The position numbers and the translations under genes are program-made. A stretch of DNA of 62,609 nucleotides from Welwitschia mirabilis (taxonomy: Eukaryota > Gnetophyta > Gnetopsida > Welwitschiales): positions 56,824,727 to 56,887,335 of the forward strand of contig JBOZIK010000001.1 in assembly GCA_051453625.1 (NCBI GenBank), read 5' to 3'. Positions 11,110 through 22,525 of the stretch are shown here, piece by piece (position 1 is the first letter of the stretch; each line of letters begins with the position of its first letter). Under the pieces are notes generated by a model, which was not told the origin of the DNA, did no database searches, and saw only the letters and a program-made list of their open reading frames with translations.

Positions 11110-11590
11110 ATTAAATAAATGACACTTAAGTACTTGCAACCATTATCTCTTTTCAGCATCGTCTTTTGTAATGGTCCTTACACATGTAAGTATGGTATAA
11201 GAACTATTATTCCTTATAGTTTTTAGTGTGGCCCAAGGTAATGAAATAGGTAGGAAAAAATTCTTAAGAACAAGATAGCCATGAGAGACATGACCAAGAG
11301 CTAGAATCAATTATAATTATCTTTCTTAATGTTATCTCACAACATATTCAAGTAATCTAAATGCACCCTACTAGAAGGGATAAAATAATATTATAATGTG
11401 CACATATTTTCCTTTTAGCTTTCACAGTTTGGTCCCGATACCTTGGAACTTCTAATAGAAAGTTACACTCTCTAAAGTCCATACAAATGGTTTCCCTGAC
11501 CAGTTTTAATTTTTTATAATTTAACATATAAGTCAATGGTGAACAAAGTAATTTCATACAAGGCTTATCAAGGAACTAACCAATAAGGCG
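11110..11590. repeat. Dispersed repeat R, copy 1
   Basis: Aligns with 25740-26132. Shared blocks include ACATG(T/C)AAGTATGGT, TAGTGTGGCC(C/T)AAGG, TCTCACAACA and AATGCACCCT. A 66-codon minus-strand frame (11357-11557) lies in it but does not match a known family and is not clearly conserved in the other copy. The class is unknown; it could be part of an LTR or a noncoding part of a retroelement. Confidence 0.65.
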
Positions 11591-12046
11591 TAGTCACAAA
11601 AGTTAACAATCATGATAGCTTAGGATTCACTAGCTCACATGAAACATAAACCATACAAACTCTTAGAAGACTCTCATAAGATATTATTAGAAGGATTCAA
11701 AGTTTTATGAATAATTAACCACATATAAGACATTACAAGCAATATTATAGTCATACAAGATTTACCCAATTTAGTATGAATTATAAAAACACATAAAAGA
11801 AAAACTCAGACTATGTAAGAATACAAGAGACTAAAATCATACAAGTATTTATAAAAGAAGGTTGAGGACCACACCTGTTATTAGGTAAACTCCAAGGTAC
11901 TCCTAGTTGTATCCAAGTTTCACATGATTATAATTTAAAAAGTATACACCTATGAGTCTAATAACTAGGGGACCTAAGTATTTATAACATAGGACTAACA
12001 GTAGGACTAGCAATAAGATGTAAGTTCTATAAATAGTTTAGATTCC

Positions 12047-13284
12047 TATTGTGGTATGAATTTATGTAATCCTTAAGTCCTTAAGCAAACTTGTAAATCA
12101 AAATACTTGTAAATAGATGAGAGTTATCCTGAATGTCATAATCCCAATAAAGGCACTAGGCTAGAAGTTGGAGAATTTATTTCCAAGAGTATTTTTGATA
12201 TTTTATCTTTTAATAAATAAAAGTAAACAAACATGAAAGTATAATGCAATGTTGAATGAATATGAAATGCAATGGATGAGAATAAAAATTAAATGGATTC
12301 TAATTGGATCCTAATTCTCCTATCATAAGAACTAGATTTCTATAATTCAAATCAATTAAGAAGAGTTCTTCACTTATTCTTAATCAACATAAACTATGAG
12401 ATACATTAAATAGAACATGGAATGCAATATGGAATTAGAATAAAATAACAATGAAAATCTAAACAAATAGAATTACCCTTAACAAAGGTTACCCTTATGA
12501 GCTAAATAAATTATAGAACTATTAATAAAATATAACTAACTTAATCATAAGGGACATAAATAAAATTATAGTAAAAAGAGTATTTGAATTAACCATAGAA
12601 CTTTTACATCCACTTATAACAAAGTAGCAGCTTCTCAATAAAAGATACTCATTCCTACAACAAGGGTAAATTCTCTCTATAGCTATTGGATGGACCTCTT
12701 GTCCTTTAGTATTTTGTCATAAGAGTATTGGGTATAAAAGATGGAAACAAAAGTGAAAGAAAAGGAGGGTATTTATACTTTACATTGAAGTTCTAGAATC
12801 TTAACCATAGAAGTTGGATAAGAAAACATAGTAGCCTAAATGGGTCACATGATCTCATTACAAAGATAATTCTTTCCATCATAGAGAATAGCTATCATCC
12901 TAAACATCATGGGGATGATAGAGGGGATGTCATTCTACATCAAAAAGTGCTCCATTAGCTTTAACCCCTATTGTCAACCTTGCAACCTCTATCCATGTTA
13001 GTAGTGATGTCATCCTGCCTATTGTGAAGATGATAGAGGGGAAAATAGGCTTTCTCATCTTAAATTGCAAAGATAAGTCAGTCTTCTACATAGTACATTA
13101 TTATTCCAATGTATGAAGTATCAGAATAAGTCTAAAAAGCCTTTAAATATGATAAGAATCACATATTTTAGTGATCATCTTGTCTGTTTTCCATAATCAT
13201 TAGTATTATATTTAAACCTGTATAAAAGTCTTGCAAAAGCACTCAAAATACACCATTAAATTTCTACAAATTGGCATCACAACA
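12047..13284 (-). repeat. 3' LTR of Gypsy-1, about 1238 bp
   Basis: Plus-strand limits TATTGTGGTATGAAT to TTGGCATCACAACA. It aligns along its length with 21290-22525 and with the LTRs at 37465-38721, 46657-47831 and 52513-53730. It contains two copies of the hairpin-like GGGATGA motif (12892-12935, 13007-13043). Confidence 0.88.
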
Positions 13285-13298
13285 TAGCCTCCTCCTTA
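13285..13298 (-). other. Polypurine tract of Gypsy-1
   Basis: On the minus strand TAAGGAGGAGGCTA abuts the LTR start TGTTGTGATGCC. This fixes the strand of the element and the 3' LTR boundary. Confidence 0.8.
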
Positions 13299-14769
13299 GC
13301 ATTATCAGTCCCTGACAAAGTGAGCGATCAACTATATTGCAAGCCAATTTAACTAAGATAGATAGTAACTAGAAAAATGTAATTTGAGTTTAATTTAATC
13401 ATGCAAGAATAGATATTAAAAACTAATTAACTAATATACATACTAACATATTCGTAAGCTTTCTATTTAAACACATCGAATAGAATGAATGAATGTCATA
13501 CACATACAAAAAACCATAAAATATAATAATGATAACTTAGAAAATGATAATGTGTATGCACAATGTGAGACAGAGATATTAGACTGATGTGATAAACTTA
13601 AGTAGTACTAATCTCAAAAGAATGATACATCTTAGTGTAATCAAAAAAGGCAAAATATAAAAGTAAATATAACATGCTTTCTCCTTTAGATGATTTAAAA
13701 CATAGCTACAAAAAGCTCTATGAGTGTATTAGTTATACTCTAGAAAGATAAAGTTCATGAATTTTATTCAAATAACATGAAATTATATCCAAACAACTCA
13801 TCATAAGTATGCATTGTAAAAGATCAAAACATGACCCTTTTAATTTTTAAAAATTTATGCTCAATATCATAAAGGAATGTGCAGAAAGATGTCCTATCCC
13901 CCAGGTGAAAAAAGAAATTCCAGATTACACCAAATGAAAAGTAGGAGTGTCATTTTGGCTATTGTGAGAATGGCAGATGTGGGACGATAGTGATCAAAAA
14001 ATTTATTTGGAAATAGAGGAAAAACCAAAAAAAGTAAAAAAACAATCAAGCACACAAAAAGCAGCAAAGAAAAGTAGAAAGAAAGTAGAAAGTAAAAAAA
14101 ATTATCCCAAAAAACATGATCATGGTGAAAAGATATTTGTGAAAAAGAATAAAATGCACTAACTAAAAAGAAGCAATGCTCAAAGACTCTTAAAATGTAC
14201 CCAAACTCATGGAAAAAGAAGAACTAAAAATAATCAGATCATGGTATCCTGTCAAAAAGAGAATAATAATCCTCTATAGAAATTATAGAAAAATAGTAAT
14301 AAAGAAATACAAAATGATTAGATCCATAATATTATGCTTGTAAAAGTATGGGAAATAACTTTGAAAAATCCAAAAAAATAGCTAAAGAAAAACAAAATGA
14401 AAATGGACAACTAGGGACATAAAGAAGATTGCTTACTTACTCTAAATTCTAACCTAATAAAACAATCATAAAATCACTTGATGAAAGATGCATAACAATA
14501 TGCAAAAACTCATAAAGTACTACTAAAATAGATAATGATTATGATGATGTCAAGTATGTCTAATGTTATCAAACAATGAATGATAAGTTAAAAAGATATT
14601 AAAATAGGAACTTATAAGCTATCAACTCAAAGAAATACTAGAATTCGAAAAAGTAGAGTGATCATGTAAAAGTACTATAAATAAATAAAATAAGTCTAAA
14701 AAATAAGCAATACCTCTGATAACACTAGGATATCACTAATATCATAGTCTCTAAGTATGATTTTATTCT

Positions 14770-14897
14770 ATCAAGATGAGAGGAGTGAAACCACTATCAG
14801 AGGAGTAAGAAGCCACATAGCATTATCAACTAATCCCCCAGTGGCATTTTCATAGCTATCATATCACACTATCAAAGGGATCTCTTAGAAAAATTTG
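14770..14897 (-). repeat. Conserved 3' noncoding block of the gypsy family (copy in Gypsy-1)
   Basis: The same block is recognisable at 49471-49600 (minus) and at 59978-60112 and 60817-60950 (plus). Shared text, read with the element, includes a run like CTAAGAGATCCCTTTGATAG, then GTGTGATATGATAGCTATG and CCACTGGGGGATTAGTTGA. Noncoding conservation stands out against poorly preserved surroundings. Confidence 0.75.
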
Positions 14898-14974
14898 CCT
14901 TGGTGCACTTGCAGTAGGACATCATGGGGATTATGTTTTTAGTTTAGATCTAAAAGATCATGGTCTTTATTTCT

Positions 14975-15031
14975 TCTCTCTCTCCCTCTCTCTCTCTCTC
15001 TTTCCCCCTCTCTCTTTATCTCTCTCTTATT
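14975..15031. repeat. (CT)n microsatellite
   Basis: A run of TCTCTCTCC, CTCTCTCTCT and TTTCCCCC-type units inside the 3' noncoding region of Gypsy-1. On the element's strand it is a purine (GA) tract. Confidence 0.9.
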
Positions 15032-15329
15032 TTATTGACATTCCACATTATCAAGTACTTGTAAGAATAAAAATGAAGAAAAGAGATGAATAATAAGAAG
15101 ATCATCCAAAAACAACTAATTACTCATACTATTGAAAGAAAAAAAAGGAATCAAGGCATCTTCCTTCAAAGTGAAATTCATAGACATACAAATGTCTTAT
15201 GATTAGATGAAGCTATAACATGATGTTAACTGAAGGAATGAATTAAGAAGTAATTTAGATAATGACAAGAGGAAGATCCTCCTCATTGAGAAGGAATTCT
15301 AAAAAAAGTTCTTATATCATGTTCAAGGT

Positions 15330-16440
15330 TTCATCAGCAGATGACTCATAAAATTTTAACATTTGTCCATTAACTTTTTGAATTTCTCTATTATTTAGAT
15401 CAGAGATTTTAACTAAGCCATTTGAGTGTACTTTTTCTATAAGATATGGGCCTAACCATTTAGAAGTTAACTTATTATGTAAAAGGTGTACTCGGTGTTA
15501 TATAACAGAACAAGTTGACTAGGTTCAAATTACTTATAAATAATATTTTTGTCATGTCTAAACTTGACTTGAGCTTTATGAATGAATTGAAGATGTAAGG
15601 AATGAGTATGTTTTTCATTTAAATGGTCAATTTGGCTAATCAAGTTCCAAGATTTTCATTTAAGTCTACAAGGTTAAGTTGATGTGTGGATCGATAGGAG
15701 TTATAACAAATATTAATTAACAAGGCACAAACTTTTTCATACACAAGTTCATATGGTAAGAAATCTAGAGAATTATGCCAAGTAGTATAGTAAGCTCAAA
15801 GAACATTATTAAGTTTAGAGGACCATGTTTTTCTATTGATAGAGACTAATTTTTAAATAATCTTTTTAATTTCTCTATTTGCATTTTTTAACTAGTCATT
15901 AGTTTGAGGATGATAAGTACATGTAATTCTATGTTCAATAACAATGGATAAAAGGTGTCTTCAAAAAACGTGGTTAATAAAATGAGTTCCCTGATCACTA
16001 ATGATAATTTGTAGAAAACCAAAACATTGAAAGATATGAGTTTGAACAAAATTGAAAATGGTTTGGCATCATTTTTGGTAGTAGGAACAACTTCTACCCA
16101 CTTAGTAACATAATCAACGACTTCTAGAATATAAGGTTTGTTATGAGAAGGTGATTTAATTATGCCTACAAAGTCAATTCCCCAATAATCAAAAGGTTAA
16201 CATCCAAGTATAGGTTTGAGGAGCATATCTTGAAAACAAGTGATGCTATCATAATGTTGACACACATCACACCTTTTAGCAAAGTTAAATAAATCCTTGA
16301 AAAGGATGGGCCAATAAAAACTAGAGTGGAGAATTTTTATGATGGTTTTTTGGCCACTAAAGTATCTCCCACATATGCCACCATGGTAAAGTTTTAGGAT
16401 TTTTAGGCTTTCCCACTTAGGCATACACTTATGCATGATT
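15330..16440 (-). pseudogene. Gypsy-1 integrase
   Basis: The N-terminal zinc-binding part is open at 16197-16436 with the H-H-C-C set (KLYHGGICGRYF, ILHSSFYWP, CDVCQHY). The catalytic core follows downstream: DYWGIDFVG (first Asp, about 16160-16190), ISDQGTHFINHVF (second Asp, about 15960-16000) and YHPQTND-LKNANREIKKI at the third motif, where a stop sits and the usual Glu is not evident. The domain order after RNase H is that of Ty3/gypsy. The enzyme would integrate the cDNA. Several stops and frameshifts make it non-functional. No chromodomain is legible at its C terminus. Confidence 0.87.
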
Positions 16441-16748
16441 TAGTCTTTACATCTTTTATAAAGTTGGGGTTCATTCCACTCATAGTTATCAATCCTATGG
16501 AGAAAATATTTGCATTGGTTATGGGTCTAAGGGTAAGATGTTTTCATAGTAACATGGTAGTTCATGATATTAGCATACCAAAGAGTGATATGCATAGAAG
16601 AGATGGCATAAGGTTTCTCAATCATAAAAAGTTATTCATCTAGAAAGAGTTATTTATCGGAAGTTCATCATGAGAACAAGAAAGATGAGATAGATTATTG
16701 GTAATATTATTATGTTTTTTTAGCTTTATTAATGATATTTAGATTAAA

Positions 16749-17160
16749 TTATTGCATGAGAAGGATCCACCTAATAAGTTTGGCACTAGAATATTTCTTA
16801 GTCATAAGATAGTGTATGGCTACATGATATATGTAAACAATGATATGAAAGTAGTCTATGGCTGCATGATCTGTGTAAACATTGGTATGAAAGCCAAGTA
16901 GATAGCATCTAAGATGATCAAGGAAATAGATGATGATAAGAATTTCCTTTTTAGTGATAATGTAGTTAGATTGGACTTTGGATAAAGTTTTTCTAAGATA
17001 GGATATAACTTTAAAATCTTTTTTATATTTTTGGCTAAGAGCCCCATCCATAACAATGTTGCTTACATCACACATGAGATCAAAATCTTTTGTCCAATTA
17101 GAACCTATGATAATAGGTTTAGAATAAATTTTATCCTTAAGTATGTTAAAAGAAAGTTAA
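16749..17160 (-). pseudogene. Gypsy-1 RNase H
   Basis: Open part at 16749-17075. It starts MCDVSNIVMDGALSQKY (first catalytic Asp region), continues SYLRKTLSKVQSNY and TKKEILIIIYFLDHLRCYLL, and includes VYTDHAAI with the second acidic position. A short sequence around 'DYFH/VAIHYL' appears duplicated (16810-16860), which breaks the C-terminal alignment. This is the standard gypsy RNase H fold order, directly after the reverse transcriptase thumb. It is decayed, with no intact protein. Confidence 0.87.
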
Positions 17161-17171
17161 CATGAATCGTC

Positions 17172-17930
17172 TTAATTAATTTTAATATCTTTTTTGAGTA
17201 GTAAGTAAAGGGATTTATAAACCTTGACATAATTATAAACAAAACGGTAATAAAAACTAGCATAACCAAGGAATGATCTAACTTGTTTGATAATAGTTAA
17301 AGGGCTAAGGTTTCTATTGATACCAACTTTTGTAGGATTTATCTTAATTCCTTCATTAAAAATGTGGTGACCTAAAACAATTTTAGTGTTAATAATGAGA
17401 AGACTTTTTTCCCAACTCAAGTGTAGGCCACTTTCTAGACATCGATCCAAAACTTTTTCTAATCTTTTTACAATTTGTTCAAGGGTTTCATCAAAGATAA
17501 AGAAGTCATCCATAATGATTTCAATAGAATCCTCTATCATGTTAGAATATATCCCCATCATTACTTGTTGAAAAGTTCAAAGGAAATTAAAAAATCCAAA
17601 GGACATTAGTTTAAAGGTAAAGATTCTAAAGGGTGGGGTAAAATTTATTTTTACTTGGTCTTTACGTGCTATGCAAACTTGATTGTAGCTATTATATCTA
17701 TTAAGAAAATAATAGTAGACATGTCCTTGGATTCTATTAAGTACTTGATCAAGAAAGGGTAAAGGGTAATGATCCTTTTTAGTAACTTCATTCAGTTTTC
17801 TAAAATTAATGCACATTCTCCATTTTCTGCCCTTTTTTGATACTACTATTAAGGAACTAATCCACTCATTATTGGATATAGAATAGATGAATGTATCATC
17901 CATAATTTTAATAATTTCATCTTCAACTAC
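17172..17930 (-). pseudogene. Gypsy-1 reverse transcriptase
   Basis: Two overlapping open parts carry the domain. The N-terminal part (17577-17903) has WISSLIVVSKKG, WRMCINFRKLNEVTKKDHYP and YYYFLNRYNSYNQV. In the last motif the usual catalytic Asp is Asn, while Gypsy-2 keeps the Asp. The C-terminal part (17172-17561) has the catalytic box IIMDDFFIF (about 17500-17515), the connection GHHIFNEGIKINPTKV and VRSFLGYASFYYRF. A frameshift near 17565-17577 separates the two. The sequence is of the Athila/Tat type and is not functional. Confidence 0.9.
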
Positions 17931-17944
17931 TTGCTTAAGGATTA

Positions 17945-18420
17945 GGGTAAGCCTTTATTATGGTTATCTAACAAGTTTACCATTATCTTCGAGGTAGATT
18001 TTATGTTGGACTATGAAAAGAGGGATGGTAGCTAAGCCTTTATGAGTCCAAACAATAGCATCTTCTTTAGAAGTTAAAAGTGAAATCAAGTTGGATTCTT
18101 GTTGAGAAATAAAAAAGTTACATATTATTAGAGGTTTCTTTAAATTATTAGATAGAAAAATGTATTTTAAACTTTTGGGCAACTTCTTCAGTTATAAGTT
18201 GAAACTTATAAGTGTTGTCCTATCTATCATGGGGATGAAAAATGTAGAATGACACTTTTTAAAAAGGTTTTCTATAAAATAAACATGTTGTATTTCCTTC
18301 CAATTAAAATATTTCTCATTCTCATGCTCCATACAATTTATTTTAATTGGATTACTATATAAAGTTGGCTCATGTAGCTTTATCAATCTCTCCTCCATTA
18401 GGCTAGTTGTAAAAATAAGG
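17945..18420 (-). pseudogene. Gypsy-1 protease-reverse transcriptase linker
   Basis: Two open pieces (17964-18182 and 18192-18398) lie between protease and reverse transcriptase. They have no catalytic motif and match the corresponding part of Gypsy-2 (34150-34610). One copy of the GGGATGA-type motif lies inside this coding linker (18213-18255) and encodes IPMIDRTT in its original frame. Confidence 0.65.
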
Positions 18421-18479
18421 TTGGTTTGACTTATTCTTCTAAGTTATACTTATCTCTTGTTTTTTTTTTTTTTTTGAAG

Positions 18480-18965
18480 AACATTAAAAAATCAAATGAT
18501 GAATTTCTTATTACCTATATTACATTCCATCATTTTAGTTCGTGTGTTAATGATATAGCAAGCAGTTGTATAAAAGGCTCTTCTTAAGGGTAGTTGATAA
18601 CCTCCATCATGTTTCACCTCAATGATGACTACATCTATGGGGTAAAAGGCTTCCTCTATTTGAATTACTAGGTCCTTAATAATCCATAAGGGTTTTTTAA
18701 TTGAGGTATCAGCCCATTCTAAGATGATTTGTATAGGTTCTATTTGGTTTTTAAGCCAAGACCTTTACATATGTGAAGAGGTATGATGTTTACACTAGTT
18801 TCTATGTCAATTAAGGCTTTTTAAATTCTTTTATTTTCTTCCAAGATGATACTCACTATTTTTTCTCTAAGATCTTTAAATTTAGGACACTTTTTCATGA
18901 CTAATTTGGAAATATATTGAGCAAGGAAAACTTTACTAAGAATGTTACATTGTTATTTTCTTCTT
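18480..18965 (-). pseudogene. Gypsy-1 aspartic protease
   Basis: Minus-strand text near 18770-18830 reads KALIDIETSVNIIPLHICKG in one frame. The family pattern is ALIDxGASVNxIPL, so the active-site D-x-G triplet is altered (DIE). Downstream text KDLVIQIEEAFYPIDVVII matches the C-terminal half of retroviral-type proteases of Athila/Tat elements and recurs in Gypsy-4 (59180-59240). The enzyme would process the Gag-Pol polyprotein. It is inactive by sequence. Confidence 0.75.
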
Positions 18966-20823
18966 ATGAGGTCTTTTTATTACTTATAGTATTTAGGATT
19001 TTCTTGGAAGAATTTCCAAAAAGATAAGTTAATGTTTACCTCTTGCATCAAGGCCTTCAAGTGCTCATCATAGGTAGGATTCATGTTTAACCTATTAAGA
19101 CAAGGAGTAGATGATTTATTCCCTTTATTTTCTTATGAAGAATTTTTGATTATGGTGTTATCAAGTGATGTTAATGAGAAGTTATATATATCTAAAATTT
19201 ATACATCATCTTATTTCTTACTTTTTTTATTGGTTTTGAAAGATTAATCCTCATGGATAGGAAGTTTTATATCATTTCCACTTCTCATTACTTTCTTCAA
19301 ATCTCTCTTAACTTTATTTGGGTTGGGTAAAGGTTGAGGTACAAGAGATCCTTGTGGTTTTTGATTAGAAAGTATTATTTCTTGAAAAAATTCACCAAGT
19401 TTTCAATATTATTATTAGTCTTTTCTTTCATCTTTTTAATTCTTCTATGAAATCTCTTAGTGGATCATTTTGATTTGGTTGAAGATTAAAGTTATTTGGT
19501 TAAAAGTTTAAATTCTTGAATCTATTTTCAAAAGGTTTTCATTATGATTGTTCACCTAATCTTTGTTGGAATTGTGGTTAGCTTTTAAGGTTAGGTGTTC
19601 TTTTGTTGAAATGCACATACTTCCTTACACATCCTCTTTTTACAAGTTAGTAATAAAGAACACTCTTTAGTTTAATGAGAGTTGTTTTCACAAATATCAC
19701 ATGTTGAAAGTTGTGTTTTTATCTTTTACTACATTTGCATCAACTATTATTTGAATGTACTTATCCAAAGTGGTAGTGAATTCTTAATTATATTGGTAGA
19801 ATAAAATCTCTATTCTTCCTTATCATGTTTTACTTCCTTTAAATCTTTTATGATTTAGCCTATAGTTTAATTCTCCTTAGAAGTGTGTCTTGATCAAGAT
19901 TAACTTATCCTTATTAGATTTTTAAACACATTCCATGCATCATCTAAAAATAAGTTCATCAAGTTTCCACCATAAGACAATTCTACAATTTGTTTAATTT
20001 AACTAGTGAATTCATTGTAGAAATAATCTATTTATTCTTCTTTATGAAATTCATCAATAGGGTTGGAATAAATAGCTATGATAAAATGCTTGTAACTTTT
20101 GTCATAATCCTCATGAGGTTGTTGTTGAAAGTTGATAACTTCCTTATTTCTTTTTCTCATGATAATTTTACTCAAAAATCTTTTAATAAAAACGTCTTAT
20201 ACTTAACTCCATAATTTAAGACTCTTGTGTGAAATGGTTTAAAGTCAATTTTTTCCCTTTTCTCTAAGTGTGACTGGAAAGATAATCATATAAGTATTAT
20301 TACTAATGCATTTCTTCCCATTTCTTAAGGTAACTACAAGTTGTTTAATGTTAGCTAGATGCTAGAAAGGTTTTCCCTTAGGTTCCCTCAAAAATGTTGG
20401 TTATGCACTCAATTTTCTTAATTCTATATCATCACTAGTAGGTAAATCAAAAGGATCTTGGATTTTACATTTTCTATTAGTAATTGAACCTTTAAGTGTA
20501 ACATTTGCATTTGAAGTTAAAGTTCCTATCATGATTAGCGTATTAGATGAAGCAACTTGTTTTTGTTTTGTGAGGATTTCAACATAGATGAAAAAGAAAT
20601 GATGCAATTTGATTCTAGGCTATTATTTTCATAATTTTCTTTTGCAAAATTTAACTCAAAAATAATAGAAGTAGAAAAATCCTCTTCTTCAATTTTTGGA
20701 ATTTACATAATTAGAGTGTGTGCATTTGGATTTTGCTCAAAGTTGAATAACCCTTTTCTAATTTTTTTTTTCAATCAAGTTTTATTCTCTCTGATATTTT
20801 GTCTTTTTACTAGAATTCATCAT
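18966..20823 (-). pseudogene. Gypsy-1 gag
   Basis: The start is placed at the ATG pair 20818-20823 (MMNSSKKTKYQRE), which aligns with the start of gag in Gypsy-2 (36997) and Gypsy-3 (51967). A zinc knuckle CDICENNSH-TKEC lies at 19660-19701 with one stop in it. Then come QKPQGSLVPQPLPNPNKV and the protease. An open stretch at 20401-20607 lies in the N-terminal third. Gag would coat the RNA in the particle. It has many stops, often where Gln is expected. Confidence 0.8.
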
Positions 20824-21268
20824 GTCCTTGCATACTTCAGATAGTGAATAAAAATCAAAATAAAAAAATAACTAATAATCATTTACTTAGTCATGAGAAT
20901 GATAGGAGGAACAATGATCATAGTAGAAAACTAAAATTAAAGAAAAATAGTTGTAACTAAAGAAATAAACTATCGTCCAACTTGTTATGGAAATAACAAA
21001 GAAGACAAAAGTATTTTTATTACTACTATGGATAGAAAGAAAATTTGTAAAAAATAAAATAAATTAAAAAATCTATAACTATCATTTTAGTATCATGGAA
21101 ATGATTTAAAGGATGGAAATGCAATTTCTTAAGCTAAGAAAAATGAAAATTACCAAAATAAATCTAGTAAACTATAATAAAAATATAGTAATATTTTAAA
21201 TAAATAACCTAAACTAAAATTTAAGGCACTTCTTTAGATTGTGATAATCCTCCATCTTCTTGTGGCCT
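20824..21268 (-). other. 5' leader of Gypsy-1
   Basis: Noncoding sequence between primer site and gag, AT-rich. It carries decayed copies of the GGGATGA-type motif (near 20975 and 21085) at about 100-bp intervals, matching three clearer copies in the Gypsy-2 leader. Confidence 0.6.
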
Positions 21269-21286
21269 TCCCTAGCAATGGCACTA
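21269..21286 (-). other. Primer binding site of Gypsy-1
   Basis: The minus strand reads TAGTGCCATTGCTAGGGA just inside the 5' LTR. It resembles TGGCGCCGTTGCCGGGGA, the primer site usual for Athila/Tat-type plant elements (described as tRNA-Asp primed). All differences are G-to-A or C-to-T, including every CpG of that reference. Confidence 0.65.
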
Positions 21287-21289
21287 AAA

Positions 21290-22525
21290 TGTTGTGGTGT
21301 AAATTTGTGTAATATTTAAGTTCTTAGATAAAACCTATAAATTTCAAGACTTACAAAAAAACACACACTAGTATAAATCGGAGATACCTAAATGTTGTAA
21401 TCCGTTAAAGGCACTAGGATAGAAATTAGAAAATTGATTTCATAAAGTATTTAATATTTTCTCTTTTAATAAATGAAAATAAAGAATAATGTAATGTAAT
21501 GCAAGATGAAGATGATAAAATGCAATAGATGAAATGCAAGTGTAATGATTTCTATTTGGATTCCAATCCTTCTATCACAATAATTACTTCTTTAACTTAA
21601 ATAAATTAGAAAGAGTTTTGTCACTTATTCCTAACCAACATAAACTATAAGATATGACAAACAGAATATGAATAATACAAATATGGAAATGAAATGAAAT
21701 AGAATGCAATGCAAAAACTAACTAATAAAGTTAACCTTAACAAAGGTTTTCTTTATGATCTAAATAAACTATGTAGTTGTTACCAAACTATAATGAACTT
21801 AAACCATAAGGGACATTTATACAATAGAAGTAAAAAGAGTTTTTAAATTAATCATTAGTTTAACATCTACTTATAACAAAGTAGTAGCACCTCAATAAAG
21901 GATACTCAGCTCAACACTAAGGTAATCTTCTCTCTATAGCTAATGGATGGAATTCTTATTCTTCAATTTTCTATCACAATAATATCTAATACAAAAGTTT
22001 AAAATGGAAGTAAGGAAAAAAAGGGTATTTATAGTTTTACATTGAAGTTTTAGAAGCATAATCCTAAGAGTCAGAGAATAATGGGCCATATGACTCCATT
22101 GCAAAGATAATTCTTTCTGTTCATATAAATATTTTTCATCCTGAGTGTCATGAAGATGACAATGGGAATGATACTCCATAACAAAAGGAGATCCATTAGC
22201 TTCATGCCCCACAGTCAACTCCATAGCTTTAATCCATGTCAGTAGTGCTATCATCCTCACTATCATGGGGATGACAGAGGGGACAATAAGCCTCTCTATC
22301 TTATAGCTCAAAGGTAAATCAGTCTTTTGCATTATTAATCTTTCATTCAATGCATAAAGTATTAAAATACGCCTTAGATGCCTCTAAATATGCTAAGAAT
22401 TGCATGTTTTAGTAAACATCCTATCAATTCTCCATAATCATCAGAATTCCATTCAAACCTGTATAAACATCCTGCAAAAGTACTTAAAATACACCATCAA
22501 AATCATAAAAATTGGCATCATAATA
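21290..22525 (-). repeat. 5' LTR of Gypsy-1, about 1236 bp
   Basis: Starts TGTTGTGGTGTAAAT and ends TTGGCATCATAATA (the canonical CACAACA end is decayed). It borders the primer site and aligns with 12047-13284. It includes a clear hairpin-like motif copy near 22240-22280 (TATCATGGGGATGACAGAGG). Confidence 0.88.

Larger units (their letters stand above)
10656..12046. other. Unclassified interval between Copia-1 and Gypsy-1
   Basis: AT-rich DNA without a convincing gene. It contains one copy of a dispersed repeat (11110-11590). The remainder shows no recognisable domain. Confidence 0.5.
13299..15330 (-). other. Long 3' noncoding region of Gypsy-1
   Basis: About 2 kb between integrase and the polypurine tract. 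No env-like or other ORF can be supported; a lysine-rich 61-codon plus-strand frame at 13977-14162 is low-complexity. It holds a (CT)n tract, one GGGATGA-type motif (13946-13985) and a block (14770-14897) that is conserved in Gypsy-3 and in both tandem units of Gypsy-4. Confidence 0.75.
12047..22525 (-). mobile_element. Gypsy-1: Ty3/gypsy retrotransposon, Athila/Tat-like, nearly full length
   Basis: A minus-strand element of about 10.5 kb with 5' LTR 21290-22525, primer site 21269-21286, gag, protease, reverse transcriptase, RNase H, integrase, a 2-kb 3' noncoding region, polypurine tract 13285-13298 and 3' LTR 12047-13284. Reverse transcriptase before integrase defines Ty3/gypsy. The protease, reverse transcriptase and RNase H wording, the primer-site type and the absence of a visible chromodomain point to Athila/Tat rather than a chromovirus. 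The bases flanking the LTRs (ATTCC on the left, CTAAG on the right) do not form a target-site duplication. No gap interrupts it, making it the best reference copy of the family in this window. All frames are broken. Confidence 0.9.

Noticed and set aside
13977-14162. 61-codon Lys-rich frame
   Set aside because: Low-complexity A-rich DNA in the 3' noncoding region of Gypsy-1; not kept in Gypsy-3.
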